Part shown: in pieces, positions 34,226 through 45,363 of the stretch
How the letters are laid out: every line of letters starts with the position of its first letter
Numbering within the stretch: position 1 is the stretch's first letter
DNA from: Luzula sylvatica
Taxonomy: Eukaryota; Streptophyta; Magnoliopsida; Poales; Juncaceae
Assembly: GCA_946800325.1 (NCBI GenBank)
Contig: OX326961.1
Location: forward strand, 48,887,293 to 48,951,292
Reading direction: 5' to 3'
DNA length: 64,000 bases
Notes under the pieces: model-generated
What the model was told of the DNA's origin: nothing
The model's input: only the letters and a program-made list of their open reading frames with translations
The model's database searches: none
Position numbers and translations under genes: made by a program

Positions 34226-34945
34226 GGTTTGAAAGTCAACTTAATGTGTGGTACCAGATATGTAATCAAATCAAAATATTGACTCAATATAAGCACTACT
34301 TCGACATGTAGAGGAAACACGGTCTATCTAGCTCGCTCCTTAGAAAGAAGAAAGAACAAAGGACACTTTAGAGAGAGAATGAAGTTCAAAAAGCAGGTTA
34401 TCTTCCATAATAGAACCTGCCAGTGTCAAAATTAAGTTCTCATATCGATATAGCTGAAAATTACTCAAGAACTTAGTGATGGCACTGTGGATACTACACA
34501 ATTTACGAATACCATGAACGTCTGAGATAGAGCGATACCTAAATAGGTCACACAGGAAAGCACCGTTGGCATAAGTAAGCCCGCATCAACTAGATACTGA
34601 TGATTTATTTCTAAAAACAATTAGAAGTCTGAACTGATATGAAAAAGATCTGATTATGGACCATTCAATATAGAACATAACTCCTTGTATTTAGTTTTGT
34701 TAAGGAGGATATCAAAAAGGTCAATATCATGAGATAACAATAGACGTAAATTATTATACAATGATGCAGTAGACGTGCATAAGTAACCACCCCTTAGATC
34801 TGATAACTTATCGGGAGAAATAACTTTATTCACAAGTGCCTAATTCAGAGGACGACACAACATTGGTAGACTCAGCTTGACTAGAAGAATGGTGAAGTCA
34901 AAATTACAGACCATATAATTTCTTTCTGGAATATACACCTTACCG
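34226..34945 (-). pseudogene. Unrecognised protein-coding remnant
   Basis: On the minus strand one frame stays protein-like for about 230 codons with only a few stops: KLSLPMLCRPLN, VISPDKLSDLRGGYLC, ILLNKTKYKELCSILNG, then LVDAGLLMPTVLSCV and ALSQTFMVFVNCVVST. At least one stop is a TAG where CAG would fit the context. It is next to the larger broken gene at 34970-43140 and may be part of it, or a second copy of a neighbouring exon. Function unknown. Confidence 0.5.
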
Positions 34946-35571
34946 GTTGAATATGCCCCCCTCCCCCCGTCAATACTCAACACGAGTTTTTTTGCTAACC
35001 TTACTCGTATTCGATTTCTTTTTCTTTTTCACTGATTCAGGATTGGCCTTCTCACCTAACGACAAATCCTTTACTTTACTAGGACGAGGTACATTAACGA
35101 AAGGTGCATGATCTTGCACATCAAAATTCATTTGGGACAAGAATGTTGATACCTTGACTGGACAGAAATCACGAACACTGTGAAAGACCAATCCCATAAT
35201 ATGTATCATTAGTTCTTCCAGTGTATAACTACCCAGTGCATTCCACAATGGTAAATACCAATGTTTTAAATTGCGATATCGCGGTCCATTGCGGTCGGGT
35301 CTTTTTTGGCGGCGCAATGACCTTATTGCGGACAGTCGTTGCGATATTAAAATATGTAGTAATAATAGTTTGTTTAAATATATTTTTCACAATTTTTTTG
35401 TCACCATTAATATCGTAAAATTTCCTTTATAATTTTCTTCAAAAATGAATAAAAATGTTGATTGTCCAGAGGCATTTTCAGTGTACAAAAAAAGTTGATC
35501 ATAAAATTTTCATTAATATGGCAATTATACGGGACTTTGGATTTTGATTTTGTTAATAATTTTTCGTCGAC

Positions 35572-37244
35572 TGATGAGCGGGTTTTTGGCGTGTTTTAAT
35601 ATGTCGTTGTGTTAAAACCCCGAACAATCAACAAAATTTATAATCTATGTTTGTACAGTGGCAAATGTATAGATTCGTTCCACGAGGAGTATATGCGTCA
35701 AATAATGAATCAAAAATAGACAAGAAATAGCAAAGAAAATTCACAGAAGATAGTCCGTTATAACGCAAATTAGGTCCGTTACAACGGACTTGAGTGAAAA
35801 TTCTGGCGCTAAGTGTGAGATGAACGTCCGTTACAACGGATGAAACTCCGTTATAACGCACTATACTTGTCCGTTATAACGAACAGGGGTTGTGTTGCAA
35901 CGGATTGGTTAATCCGTTACAACGGACCGCGATGTCCGTTACAACGCACTTGTATTGATGCTATTGAGTAGAAATTCTGACTAGTCCGTTACAACGGAAC
36001 TATAGGTACGTTACAACGGAGTTCTAACGAACTGAAAATGAGGTACAAACCGTCTAGTCCGTTGTAACGCAACTGGATTCCGTTATAACGGAATATTTAC
36101 TGGATTTCAGGTTTATTGTTTTATTTGATGATTTGAATTAAGATTTGATCAGAGATTGTTTAATGTCTTAATTAAGGACCAAAGTGCAATTAAAAAGAGA
36201 GCAACAAAAGAACAAAAAGAGAGCAAAAGATCGAGTCAAGAAACAAAGATTTAGAGCAAAGAAAATGATTCATTAAACCACGAATTCTTTACACAAATTC
36301 AATTCAATTAAAACTACAAGAATTACAAGAAAGGAAAGAAAACACCTAGAGATATGAAGTGAGCTTCGAGTCTCGTCTTGGATGCCTTCCTCGTTGCTTT
36401 GAGATGCTTAGTGAGCTAGACACCTCGCACAACCCGTTCGTTTCGTACCAATCCACTCGCCAATCGAAGTGAGCTCCATACCGGTTGAGTGGACTCGAGA
36501 TTTGCAAGGGATTAATTGGAAGGAAGCTCCCGATCAATTTAGAGTAAGCTCGACTCCTTGCTTGCGCGGATTTGGATGAAGTAAGCTCCACCTTAATCCT
36601 CACAACTCGATCTTCGTCGAAGTGTAGACCAATTCACCGAATGAAGTGAGCTTCTATTCGGTGATCGATCTTAGAGAATTATCGTTCGATTTTGCAATTC
36701 TTGCGTGTTCTTGAAAGGTTCTTGGACTTGCTTAAGAGGGAGAGAGAGAGAGATTGGGCGTGAAAGTGCTCCGAAGAGCGGGAGAAGGGGGGGGAGCGGG
36801 GGCTCTTCCCATAGGCCTTGGGGTCTTATTTATAGTGTCATTGGGACTTTTCCATTGGCCGAGATATGGGTGAGAGGATTGAGGGTAGGTGGGGGTGGTA
36901 GGTGAGGTAGGTGGGGCTGTAGAGTGGCAATTGTGTGAGTGATTTTCGAGTAGAGTTTGGTGCAATCTCTTATGTTGATGATTATTTGCCTTCTCCTTCA
37001 CACGTGTACCGAATTGGTCGGTATGATATATCGATTTTAATGGCGCGAGGAGACGAAGGCAACTACACTCTTGGTTTGCAGAGAATTCCCCCCTAAAACC
37101 TGTAATTAAACAATAAAACACACTTAGTGAAGAAATATTCTTGTTATCTCAAATATGAACAATTGTATATATAAAGTTGTGATTCAAAAAGGGCTAAAAT
37201 CCTCAAATTAGATATCAAAAAGGTGCTTTATTTGCCTCTTATCA
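35572..37244 (-). repeat. 3' LTR of element A (left copy)
   Basis: 1673 bp. Contains about fifteen near-palindromic CCGTT(A/G)(C/T)AACGG motifs at 35750-36090, the motif ATTCGTTCCACGAGGAG at 35673-35689, and on the minus strand the promoter-like CTATAAATAAGACC near 36830. Confidence 0.9.
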
Positions 37245-37266
37245 AATACCCCCATACTTAAACCCT

Positions 37267-37282
37267 TGATCGTCCTCGATCA
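37267..37282 (-). promoter_or_regulatory. Stem-loop before the 3' polypurine tract of element A
   Basis: Minus strand TGATCG-AGGA-CGATCA, a perfect 6-bp stem with an AGGA loop, a few bases upstream of TTTAAGTATGGGGG and the LTR. One of four such structures in elements A and B. Confidence 0.65.
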
Positions 37283-37820
37283 TGATGAGCATAAAATCAA
37301 GCACAAAGAAAAATGCATGTATAGGTTTTATTGAAATTGTATTCATCGATTTGAAAACTCAATTCTCACAAGATAATTATTCACTCTTGTCATAATCACT
37401 AATATTGAAAGAGATAAGTTTGAGTTATATTAGAATTTATTTTCAATGAATTGCACAAATTCGAAGAGTTTACTAGAGCAAATGATCTCAACCGAAAAAG
37501 ATGATTAAACGCCATCATTCAATTCTTTTCGCTCCACAATTCACAAGGATTATCATGAAAAAGCATTAATGAAAACCAATTTTTCCGTTTTGCAAAAATC
37601 ATTTCTTAAATGTAATTTGTCATTTTTAAACCGTTCGGTACGTTAGTACTTGGTTCATCTTCGATTTCTACTAAATTTTCCCAACTTGCGCTCAATTTTT
37701 GAACTCCTTTTCTTTCCTTTTTATTCTTTTTATTTCTTTTCTTCTTTTCTTTTGTTCTTTTTATTTCTTTTCTTTTGTTCGTTATTGCTTTCGATGGTCC
37801 CCATGTGTGTCCTTTGGGAT

Positions 37821-38100
37821 AACAAGTGGTCATGACTCACACCACTCATTACTTAGTAAAACCCCATGGATCCGCGCAATCTTTAGCCAACAAGTGGTCA
37901 TGACTCACACCACTCATTACTTAATCAATCGCATGGACTCGACAACCGAAAGCGCTTTAATCCGTGATTGTAGAAAACTTTTTCGCATCGACTCTTGATC
38001 ATGACTCACACCAAGAACCGGCTACTTTTGTTTACTACGACTCATGCACCCCTTTAGCCAACAAGTGGTCATGACTCACACCACTCATTACTTAATCAAG
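37821..38100 (-). repeat. Four-copy hairpin repeat array of element A
   Basis: Plus-strand AAGTGGTCATGACTCACACC with ACTCATTACTTA recurs at about 37823, 37890, 37996 (shortened) and 38061. Each full copy can pair AGTGGT with ACCACT. It lies between the ORF and the polypurine tract, and a matching array with another sequence is in element B at 49637-49913. Confidence 0.8.
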
Positions 38101-38717
38101 GTGCATGAGCTCATCGAATCAAGCCTTGAGCGCAAATTGGTTCCCGTTAGTGTAATTTCGAATCCCCATGAACGGTCGAGTCATTTAAGTGCAAATGGTC
38201 AAATTTTAGATTCAAGCAAAACTTACTAAATTGGTTCAAACAAAACTTTTTAGAAATTCCAAGTTTAAAATGGGTTTATTTATTGAAAATAGTGTGTCAT
38301 GTAAATCAAGGATTGATCAATTTGTCAAAAACTTATGAATTTAGTGAATTCATTGATTAGGGTTTGAATCCCCAAAAGAATCTCTTCAAGATCTCAATCA
38401 ACTCCTTCAAATATTTGTGAAAATTTCAAATTTGAGAGTAAAATTATGGTAGTTTGGTGAAAATTTGTTTAAAAATCGATGATTTATTCAATGAGGTGGA
38501 GAAAAACCTTTAACTTGCATAAAACCATTTGCTTGTATATCCTTGATGCTCAAATAAATTTTAGAATGTCGAAAAATTCAATTAAAAGCTCGTTTTTTTC
38601 ATTTTTTTAGGCAAAAAACAAATTTTGCCAGAAACAGTTCCGTTGTAACTCTTAGGTGCGTTACAACCGAGTTGCAAATTTTTTTTTTTTTTTTTTTAAT
38701 CAAAGACTGTGTGTATA

Positions 38718-38718
<1 letters not shown>

Positions 38719-38754
<36 letters not shown>
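38719..38754. repeat. Homopolymer C36 (G36 on minus strand)
   Basis: Thirty-six consecutive C. It sits where element B has AAGTGTGGGGAGGG, so it looks like an expanded internal polypurine motif. The minus strand could form a G-quadruplex. Confidence 0.9.
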
Positions 38755-38755
<1 letters not shown>

Positions 38756-38766
38756 TACTTATTCCT

Positions 38767-38784
38767 TCGCTTGTCCTCAAGCGA
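38767..38784 (-). promoter_or_regulatory. Stem-loop before the internal polypurine motif of element A
   Basis: Minus strand TCGCTTG-AGGA-CAAGCGA, a perfect 7-bp stem with an AGGA loop, followed by AATAAGTAC and the G36 run. Confidence 0.65.
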
Positions 38785-39005
38785 TAATAAAGAGAAAAAT
38801 TAAAAGAAGTTAAGGAGAGACACAACCTTTGATGCGTGGTGCTTGATCGTCTTCGACTTGTTGCTCCTCCATCCATCTTGTTGCATTTCTCGTGTCTTGG
38901 TCACACCAATTGAACTTGAGCATGTAGTCCTTGCACCGTTGGTACGAGGGTTTGCCTCCCTCGCTAGCGCTCTCGTTTATGGTCTCGAGCTCGACCATGC
39001 TGATG

Positions 39006-40118
39006 TTATCCTCCTTCAAAATTAAACGAAGCGCTCACATGGATCGCTACTTTTCGACCGCCTCGAAATACTCCCTTTGAGATGTTGGAGATGAGAGAAT
39101 TCGGCGCTTGAATCACTCGTTTTGCATACGTCGAAAGTGGCGTAAAGACAATCGTCACTTCGCTTCGGATTTTCATAATTGCTTCATCGCTTGGAGTTTG
39201 ATGAAGAGGAGTTGTGAGAGGCGTGAGTGTTTCGAATGTATTTGACTTCCTTGATAAATCTACACAAGGTGAATTTCTATCATGAGAAGTATCATAGTTC
39301 TTAAATGAATTAAAATTGATGATATATGGAAAGAATTCACCTTGGAGAATTGTAGATTTCTCTTCTTGCTCGATTGATAATTGATCGTTTTCATCAATTG
39401 GAGTGAGTTGAACCGTCTTTTGGAGAGTCGAATCCAATGACACCTTTTCTTCTTCAATTGTCGTTCTCGTTCCAACGCTTTCATCGAATTCCCCCATACT
39501 TGAGCTCTTGTCGTCTTCAATCTCCACGATCTCCTCATTTGAATCCCTTAACTCGAGGCGAATTGATCTTACCGTTTGGTTTATTTCTTCGCATCCTTGT
39601 TTAAACGATATCATCATCGCCATCATTTCCTCCATCATTCTTTTTAATTCTTGGTTTGGATCTTCGATTTGGGATTGAAATGGGTGATCTTGGTATTCAA
39701 ATTCATGTTGATATTCGAGTTTATTTTGAAAAGGTTCGTATATGGGGTTTGAGTACATGGGGTTTGAGTAGTTGTTAGCGGTTTCGGCATAGGATTGTGT
39801 CTCATAACCCCATGGGGATTCGTTTTCGTATTGGTGAGCTTTGTTGATGGGATTTTGATAAAGGGTCTCGGTGTGTGATTCATCGTTTTGATTTGAGGGT
39901 GAACATGAGAGCCAACCGAGCCTTCGTTCTTCCATGGATCTTCGAGCTTAGTCTTCTTCTCTATCTTTCCTTTCTTCCATTTCTTCCCATTCTTGAAATT
40001 CTTTTTGTATTTCTAGCTCGACAATCTCTTTAATTGTCATGGAGTCCGGATATACTTTTGCGGCTTTATCGAGACGTATTAACTCCCGAAGCGTTCTTGG
40101 TCTTTCTTGATGATCCAT
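39006..40118 (-). pseudogene. Sole ORF of element A, one internal stop
   Basis: From ATG 40118 (MDHQERPRTLRELIRLD) the frame runs 371 codons, with one TAA just before position 39935; from there 309 codons are open. Segments: a charged helical start (EIQKEFQEWEEMEERKD), a Tyr/Asn/Pro/Gln-rich part (YSNPMYSNPIYEP), a coiled-coil-like QELKRMMEEMMAMM, an acidic middle, and a tail with FETLTPLTTPLHQTPSD. The tail and layout match the ORF of element B at 47703-48836. No gag zinc knuckle, protease or RT motif is present. The role is unknown; a capsid-related or RNA-binding helper function is only a guess. Confidence 0.75.
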
Positions 40119-40253
40119 CTTGCTCCACTCCGTGTACCTTGCAAGAATAGAAAAATTTCGAAATTAGTGAAATATCAAGTTCAAATGTATCAAATCTATT
40201 AAAAATATCACTCGAGATTGCAAGTTTGATTCAAAATTAGACTTAAACATTAC

Positions 40254-40271
40254 TCCCCGGCAGCGGCGCCA
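40254..40271 (-). promoter_or_regulatory. Primer-binding site of element A
   Basis: TGGCGCCGCTGCCGGGGA on the minus strand, two bases inside the 5' LTR (40274-41964), identical to the site in element B. Confidence 0.85.
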
Positions 40272-40273
40272 TT

Positions 40274-41964
40274 TGATGAGTGGGTTTTTGGCGTGTTTTA
40301 ATATGTCGTTGTGTTAAAACCCCGAACAATCAACAAAATTTATAATCTATGTTTGTACAGTGGCAAATGTATAGATTCGTTCCACGAGGAGTATATGCGT
40401 CAAATAATGAATCAAAACTAGACAAGAAATAGCAAAGAAAATTCTCAGAAGATAGTCCGTTATAACGCAAATTAGGTCCGTTACAACGGACTTGAGTGAA
40501 AATTCTGGCGCTAAGTGTGAGATGAACGTCCGTTACAACGGATGAAACTCCGTTACAACGGATGAAACTCCGTTATAACGCACTATACTTGTCCGTTATA
40601 ACGAACAGGGGTTGCGTTGCAACGGATTGGTTAATCCGTTACAACGGACCGCGATGTCCGTTACAACGCACTTGTATTGATGCTATTGAGTAGAAATTCT
40701 GACTAGTCCGTTACAACGGAACAATAGGTACGTTACAACGGAGTTCTAACCAACTGAAAATGAGGTACAAACCGTCTAGTCCGTTGTAACGCAACTGGAT
40801 TATGTTATAACGGAATATTTACTGGATTTCAGGTTTATTGTTTTATTTGATGATTTGAATTAAGATTTGATCAGAGATTGTTTAATGTCTTAATTAAGGA
40901 CCAAAGTGCAATTAAAAAGAGAGCAACAAAAGAACAAAAAGAGAGCAAAAGATCGAGTCAAGAAACAAAGATTTAGAGCAAAGAAAATGATTCATTAAAC
41001 CACGAATTTTTTACACAAATCCAATTCAATTAAAACTACAAGAATTACAAGAAAGGAAAGAAAACACCTAGAGAGATGAAGTGAGCTTCGAGTCTCGTCT
41101 TGGATGCCTTCCTCGTTGCTTTGAGATGCTTAGTGAGGTAGACACCTCGCACAACCCATTCGTTTCGTACCAATCCACTCGCCAATCGAAGTGAGCTCCG
41201 TACCGGTTGAGTGGACTCAAGATTTGCAAGGGATTAATTGGAAGGAAGCTCCCAATCAATTTAGAGTAAGCTCGACTCCTTGTTTGCGCGGATTTGGATG
41301 AAGTAAGCTCCACCTTAATCCTCACAACTCGATCTTCGTCGAAGTGTAGACCAATTCACCGAATGAAGCGAGCTTCTATTCGGTGATCGATCTTAGAGAA
41401 TTATCGTTCGATTTTGCAATTCTTGCGTGTTCTTGAAAGGTTCTTGGACTTGCTTAAGAGGAAGAGAGAGAGAGATTGGGCGTGAAAGTGCCCCGAAATT
41501 GGGCGAAGGGGGGGAGCGGGGGCTCTTCCCATAGGCCTTGGGGTCTTATTTATAGTGTCATTGGGACTTTTCCATTGGCCGAGATATGGGTGAGAGGATT
41601 GAGGGTAGTTGGGGGTGGTAGGTGAGGTAGGTGGGGCTGTAGAGTGGCAATTGTGTGAGTGGTTTTCGAGTAGAGTTTGGTGCAATATCTTATGTTGATG
41701 ATTATTTGCCTTCTCCTTCACACGTGTACCGAATTGGTCGGTATGATATATCGATTTTAATGGCGCGAGGAGACGAAGGGTACTACACTCTTGGTTTGCT
41801 GAGAATTTCCCCCTAAAACCTGTAATTAAGCAATACAACATACTTAGTGAAGAAATATTCTTGTTATCTCAAATATGAACAATTGTATATATAAAGTTGT
41901 GATTCAAAAAGGGCTAAAATCCCCAAATTAGATATCAAAAAGGTGCTTTATTTTCCTCTTATCA
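40274..41964 (-). repeat. 5' LTR of element A (right copy)
   Basis: 1691 bp, nearly identical to the left copy. It has an extra tandem unit of about 20 bp (ATGAAACTCCGTTACAACGG) that accounts for the length difference. Confidence 0.9.
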
Positions 41965-43140
41965 TCGACATCCTAAACATATCAAAACAATATAACTCAA
42001 ATTTTAAATCGAAACATCAATAAAATATAATGAAATTATGAAATTCATACATTTATAGATGAAAATGACAGATTTTAGAAGTTATACATGTTATAAGCAT
42101 ATTTTATCAAATATTTTGATAATAAAACATGAAAATTAAGTAATAAATAATCACAGAATCATGTTATAATTTTTATATGAAATAATTCTCGATGAAATTA
42201 CTTTAACGTGTGTTTTGTGTTTAATTTAGGGTAAAAGACAAAATTTGACAAATCCAAACCCATTACTGCGTTCATCTCGTCGAGACGAACGATTTCGATA
42301 TAAAATTCATGTCATTTGATGGAAGGATGAGAAAATTACAATAATTTTAATATATAGCCGCAATTATTAGCCGCAATACCGCACTTTTACCGATATTTGG
42401 CCGCAATATCGTCGCAATTTCCGCAATTTTCCAAAAACGCAATATTGCGCAATATATGATTGCGATGTTGCGATTCTAAATAGCAGACCGCAATTTCCGC
42501 AATTGCGCCGCAATATCGCCGCAATTTAAAACTCTGGTAAATACTCATACAAAATACAATCTTTCAAATACTCTTCCGCATTAGGAAGATCCGGACTAAT
42601 AAACATCTTTAACAAATTAAACATACTCGGAAATATATTTTCCTTATTGAAATGAAGTGTGAAATTTTCTAAGTGCTCTTGTAACTTCACTAAACCATTA
42701 TAATCAAGCTTCTGACTCTTGGATTCATTCAGTAATTTCATGATCTCAATTCGATACTCTCAACATGCCGACGCCCTAGAAAAGAGTTTGTGCCGAGTCT
42801 TTCCATCAACACAAACCCATCCCTTTCGGTCTTTATTATAGATATTTCCACTCATTAATCGGATGAATTTCTAAAATCCACCCAATTTCGGCGCTTCGAA
42901 TCCAAATCAGTGGACATGAAGTGAGTTGCCTGCGAGCGAAAACACAACTAAGAAGTGCGTGCATCAAAGCTTGATTCTCTTTGTCACAAGAGAAATCTCG
43001 TGTCATGTTTATAATTTCATCATCAATACATATGTAATCATAAAGAGAAGTTTCTGGAAAAGTGATTAGTGATTCACACATGTGAGAAATATTTTGCACT
43101 TTTAAGTTCTAATAATCATATTTAAAACATACTTTGCAAG

Positions 43141-43468
43141 TTCCACATGTTCACAGAAATGTTAAAAGATAAACCAAGCAATAATACTTTCATTTCATAT
43201 GTAAACAAATATTTTCTTTAAAATAAACCCCAATAAGTCTTTAATTAATATTAATAAATAATTAATTAAACAAGCAAATAGTATTAACATTTTGATTTAC
43301 ACATACACCTTGTTTTAATCCACTCAAATATCGAATCCACTCTTTGAACTCTTTTAATTACGAGCACAAAGAATTCAAAACAAAATCCTTATTTATGATT
43401 CTTAAACTCCAAAATGACCTCGATACTCGCATCGACAACATGCATAAATGGCCTCACCTTCGGTACAT
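43141..43468. other. AT-rich sequence, no feature
   Basis: Lies between the broken host gene and the OGDH fragment. Nothing recognised. Confidence 0.5.
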
Positions 43469-43621
43469 TCAATCACCAACAAGAACTTGACCAGGTCCTC
43501 TTAGACCACACCAGGGTCCCTCATCAAGTCCTCGCACAGCACTTCCTGAACCCAACCATGTTTCGAGTTTCGACTCAGAATCTGACGTGATATTATACTC
43601 ATAAATGATATTATAGTTGAC

Positions 43622-43801
43622 AGTTCCTCTCTCGACGTCTTGGCTGCTCAATGTGACATGATTTCCTTCCCCGATTAGGGTTGCCAAAGTAAGAGCCTCG
43701 ACTACGGCCCAATCTATTCCTTCGCCGCTCTCGATCATGCTTGCACGGTTTTCAAAGATATTTTTCACTTCTCTGTGCTGCTTGAAATTCTCTGGCAGCG
43801 A
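43622..43801 (-). pseudogene. 2-oxoglutarate dehydrogenase E1 fragment
   Basis: Sixty minus-strand codons read SLPENFKQHREV, ASMIESGEGIDWAVVEAL and IGEGNHVTLSSQDVERGT, a conserved segment of the thiamine-diphosphate E1 subunit of the mitochondrial 2-oxoglutarate dehydrogenase complex. After ERGT the similarity stops, though the frame stays open to 43469. The 5' side is cut by a copia LTR at 43802. It is an isolated fragment, probably a captured or duplicated exon piece; no other part of the ~1000-residue protein is in the window. Confidence 0.8.
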
Positions 43802-44141
43802 TGTTATTATTAAAATTAATGCTTTATTTTTTATTTAATATAGTATTTGTGTGCGTATTTTGGGGCAGGGTATCATAGTTAATTATTAGCGTGAATGGAA
43901 TAGGTCGGTTAAATAAAAAGGTGTCTATAGTTAGAGGGTGTCTCTTGGAGAGACATCATTTCCAATTTAAATCTTTTCATGTACTGTAGCCATAAGAGAA
44001 AAATTAATAAAAAAAAGAAACAGGAGCCATTTGCTCTCTGTCTCCCTCGGTCATTCCTATACTAGTTATTTCTTTATTCATTTTTTATATTGATATCCCA
44101 AATCTCTCCCCCAAATAAAAATCAAATACTAATTTCCAACA
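43802..44141 (+). repeat. 5' LTR of a decayed copia element
   Basis: 340 bp, TGTTATTATT to TTTCCAACA. The primer site TGGTATCAGAAC (44145-44156) follows, two mismatches or fewer from the initiator-Met site used by the related copia at 56295. Confidence 0.75.
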
Positions 44142-44218
44142 AACTGGTATCAGAACGAACGGTTGTTTGCGGTGATTTGCGAGAGTGAGTTTGGAGAAGT
44201 TTGGAGAAGAAGAAATCC

Positions 44219-45363
44219 ATGACAATCCAAAACGGTGTGTTCGGGCTCTCACAAGTTTCACAACTTATTTTCGATGGCGAAAACTACGATTATTGGAGTA
44301 TTAAAATGAAGACTCTTTTGATCGCGCAAGATCTATGAGAAATAGTAGAAGATGGAGTGAATACGACAAAAGAAACCGAAACTACCGAAGCGGGGAAACA
44401 AAATAAGAAGAAAGATGCAAAAGCGCTATACTTGATAGAATAAGTAATTTCGGATAAATTATTCCCGAGAATAATTGGGGCTAAAACTTCGAAGGAAGCG
44501 TGAGAGATTTTGCAACGAGAATTTCAAGGAAACGAAATAGTGAGAACGGTCAAACTCTAGACGCTTAAGAGAGAATTCCAAAACTTGAAGATGAAGGAGA
44601 ATGATACCCGCAAAGATTTTTTCTCCAATATTTTGGAAGTGGTAAACCAATAAAAGGTTTTGGCGAAGATTTGACCGATAAACCGGTTTGCGAAAAAATA
44701 CTTATTAGCTTTTCTTCGAAATACAACAACATGGCTTCTATTATCGAAGAAACCAATGACCTATCGACTGTTAGTGTGCACGACTTAATGGGTTCTTTAG
44801 AGATGCACGAACAACGATTAAATCAAGACACCGAGCAATCTTTGGAGAGTGTGTTCCAATAAAAAACTATCGTAACCGGATCATCAAACCAAATACGTTT
44901 AAGGGAGAATCATTTCGTGGTGGTCGAAACGGTAGAGGTCGAGGTCGGGGAAGATTGGGAAGAGGAGGTAGAAGCAATTACCAAAATAACCAAGAGCGAT
45001 GGTGCGGTGTGTGCAAAAGTTCAACTCATGCCGAAAAAGATTGTTGGAACAAAGGGAAGCCTCAATGCTACAATTGCAAGAAGTTATGTCATATAAAAAA
45101 AGATTGCCGTGTTAAAACAAATGAACATACCAATTATATCAAAGAGAAAATCGACAACGAAAATATTTTTTACGCGTGTCAAGCGGCCTTTGAGAAGAAG
45201 AATGATGTGTTGTACGCCGATAGTGAGTGTAGCAACCATATGACCGGAATTGAATCAGTCTTTACCGAAATCGACAAGACCGCCACTACTCAAATTACCA
45301 TGGGAAATGGTGCGATTCGATCCAAAGGAAAAGGGATAATTGCGATTGAATCAAAGAGAGGTC
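44219..45363 (+). pseudogene. Decayed copia gag, truncated by element B
   Basis: Starts MTIQNGVFGLSQVSQL and follows the gag of the copia at 56295-60187 closely (FDGENYDYW, FPRIIGAKTSKEA, SVHDLMGSLEMHEQRL), with two CCHC knuckles (CGVCKSSTHAEKDC, CYNCKKLCHIKKDC) and the protease-site region ECSNHMTGIE. At least five in-frame stops occur, several at Trp or Gln codons of the relative. It ends abruptly at 45363, where the LTR of element B starts; no later copia part is found on the far side. Confidence 0.9.

Larger units (their letters stand above)
35572..41964 (-). mobile_element. Non-autonomous Ty3-type LTR retrotransposon (A)
   Basis: LTRs of 1673 and 1691 bp, TGATGAG to CTTATCA in plus-strand reading, enclose 3.0 kb. 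The 5-bp duplication TCGAC flanks the element (35567-35571 and 41965-41969). The primer-binding site TGGCGCCGCTGCCGGGGA (minus strand, 40254-40271) next to the right LTR and a polypurine tract AAGTATGGGGG next to the left LTR show it reads on the minus strand. This type of primer site (like tRNA-Asp) is used by Athila-like plant elements. The interior encodes only one protein and no gag-pol, so it must be moved by a partner. Confidence 0.92.
35259..42536. mobile_element. hAT-like element hosting an LTR retrotransposon
   Basis: The left end is CAATGTTTTAAATTGCG; the right end on the other strand is CAGAGTTTTAAATTGCGG. Perfect 8-bp repeats GTAAATAC flank it (35251-35258 and 42537-42544). About 880 bp is its own sequence (35259-35571 and 41965-42536), rich in GCGATATTGCGG-like units near the ends; the rest is the nested retrotransposon. 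No transposase. The right arm (about 42200-42340) carries a piece similar to the start of the LTR at 45364. Confidence 0.9.
34970..43140 (-). pseudogene. Unrecognised host gene split by a hAT insertion
   Basis: Minus-strand coding sequence at 42537-43099 (CESLITFPETSLYDYICIDD, KGWVCVDGKTRHKLFSR, ENIFPSMFNLLKMF, PNAEEYLKDCILYEYL) continues at 34970-35258 (LWNALGSYTLEELMIHIM, FHSVRDFCPVKVSTFLSQM, then a Lys/Ser-rich tail to a stop). The frame is continuous across the insertion when one copy of the 8-bp duplication GTAAATAC is ignored, so the hAT element landed inside an exon. There is also a frameshift near 42850 and a TGA near 42765. I do not recognise the family; the basic tail and helical segments give no clear function. 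Confidence 0.65.

Noticed and set aside
36705..37121. Minus-strand frame repeated at 41401-41841
   Set aside because: It occurs twice because both LTRs of element A contain it; Pro/Ser-rich composition and no domain argue against a gene.
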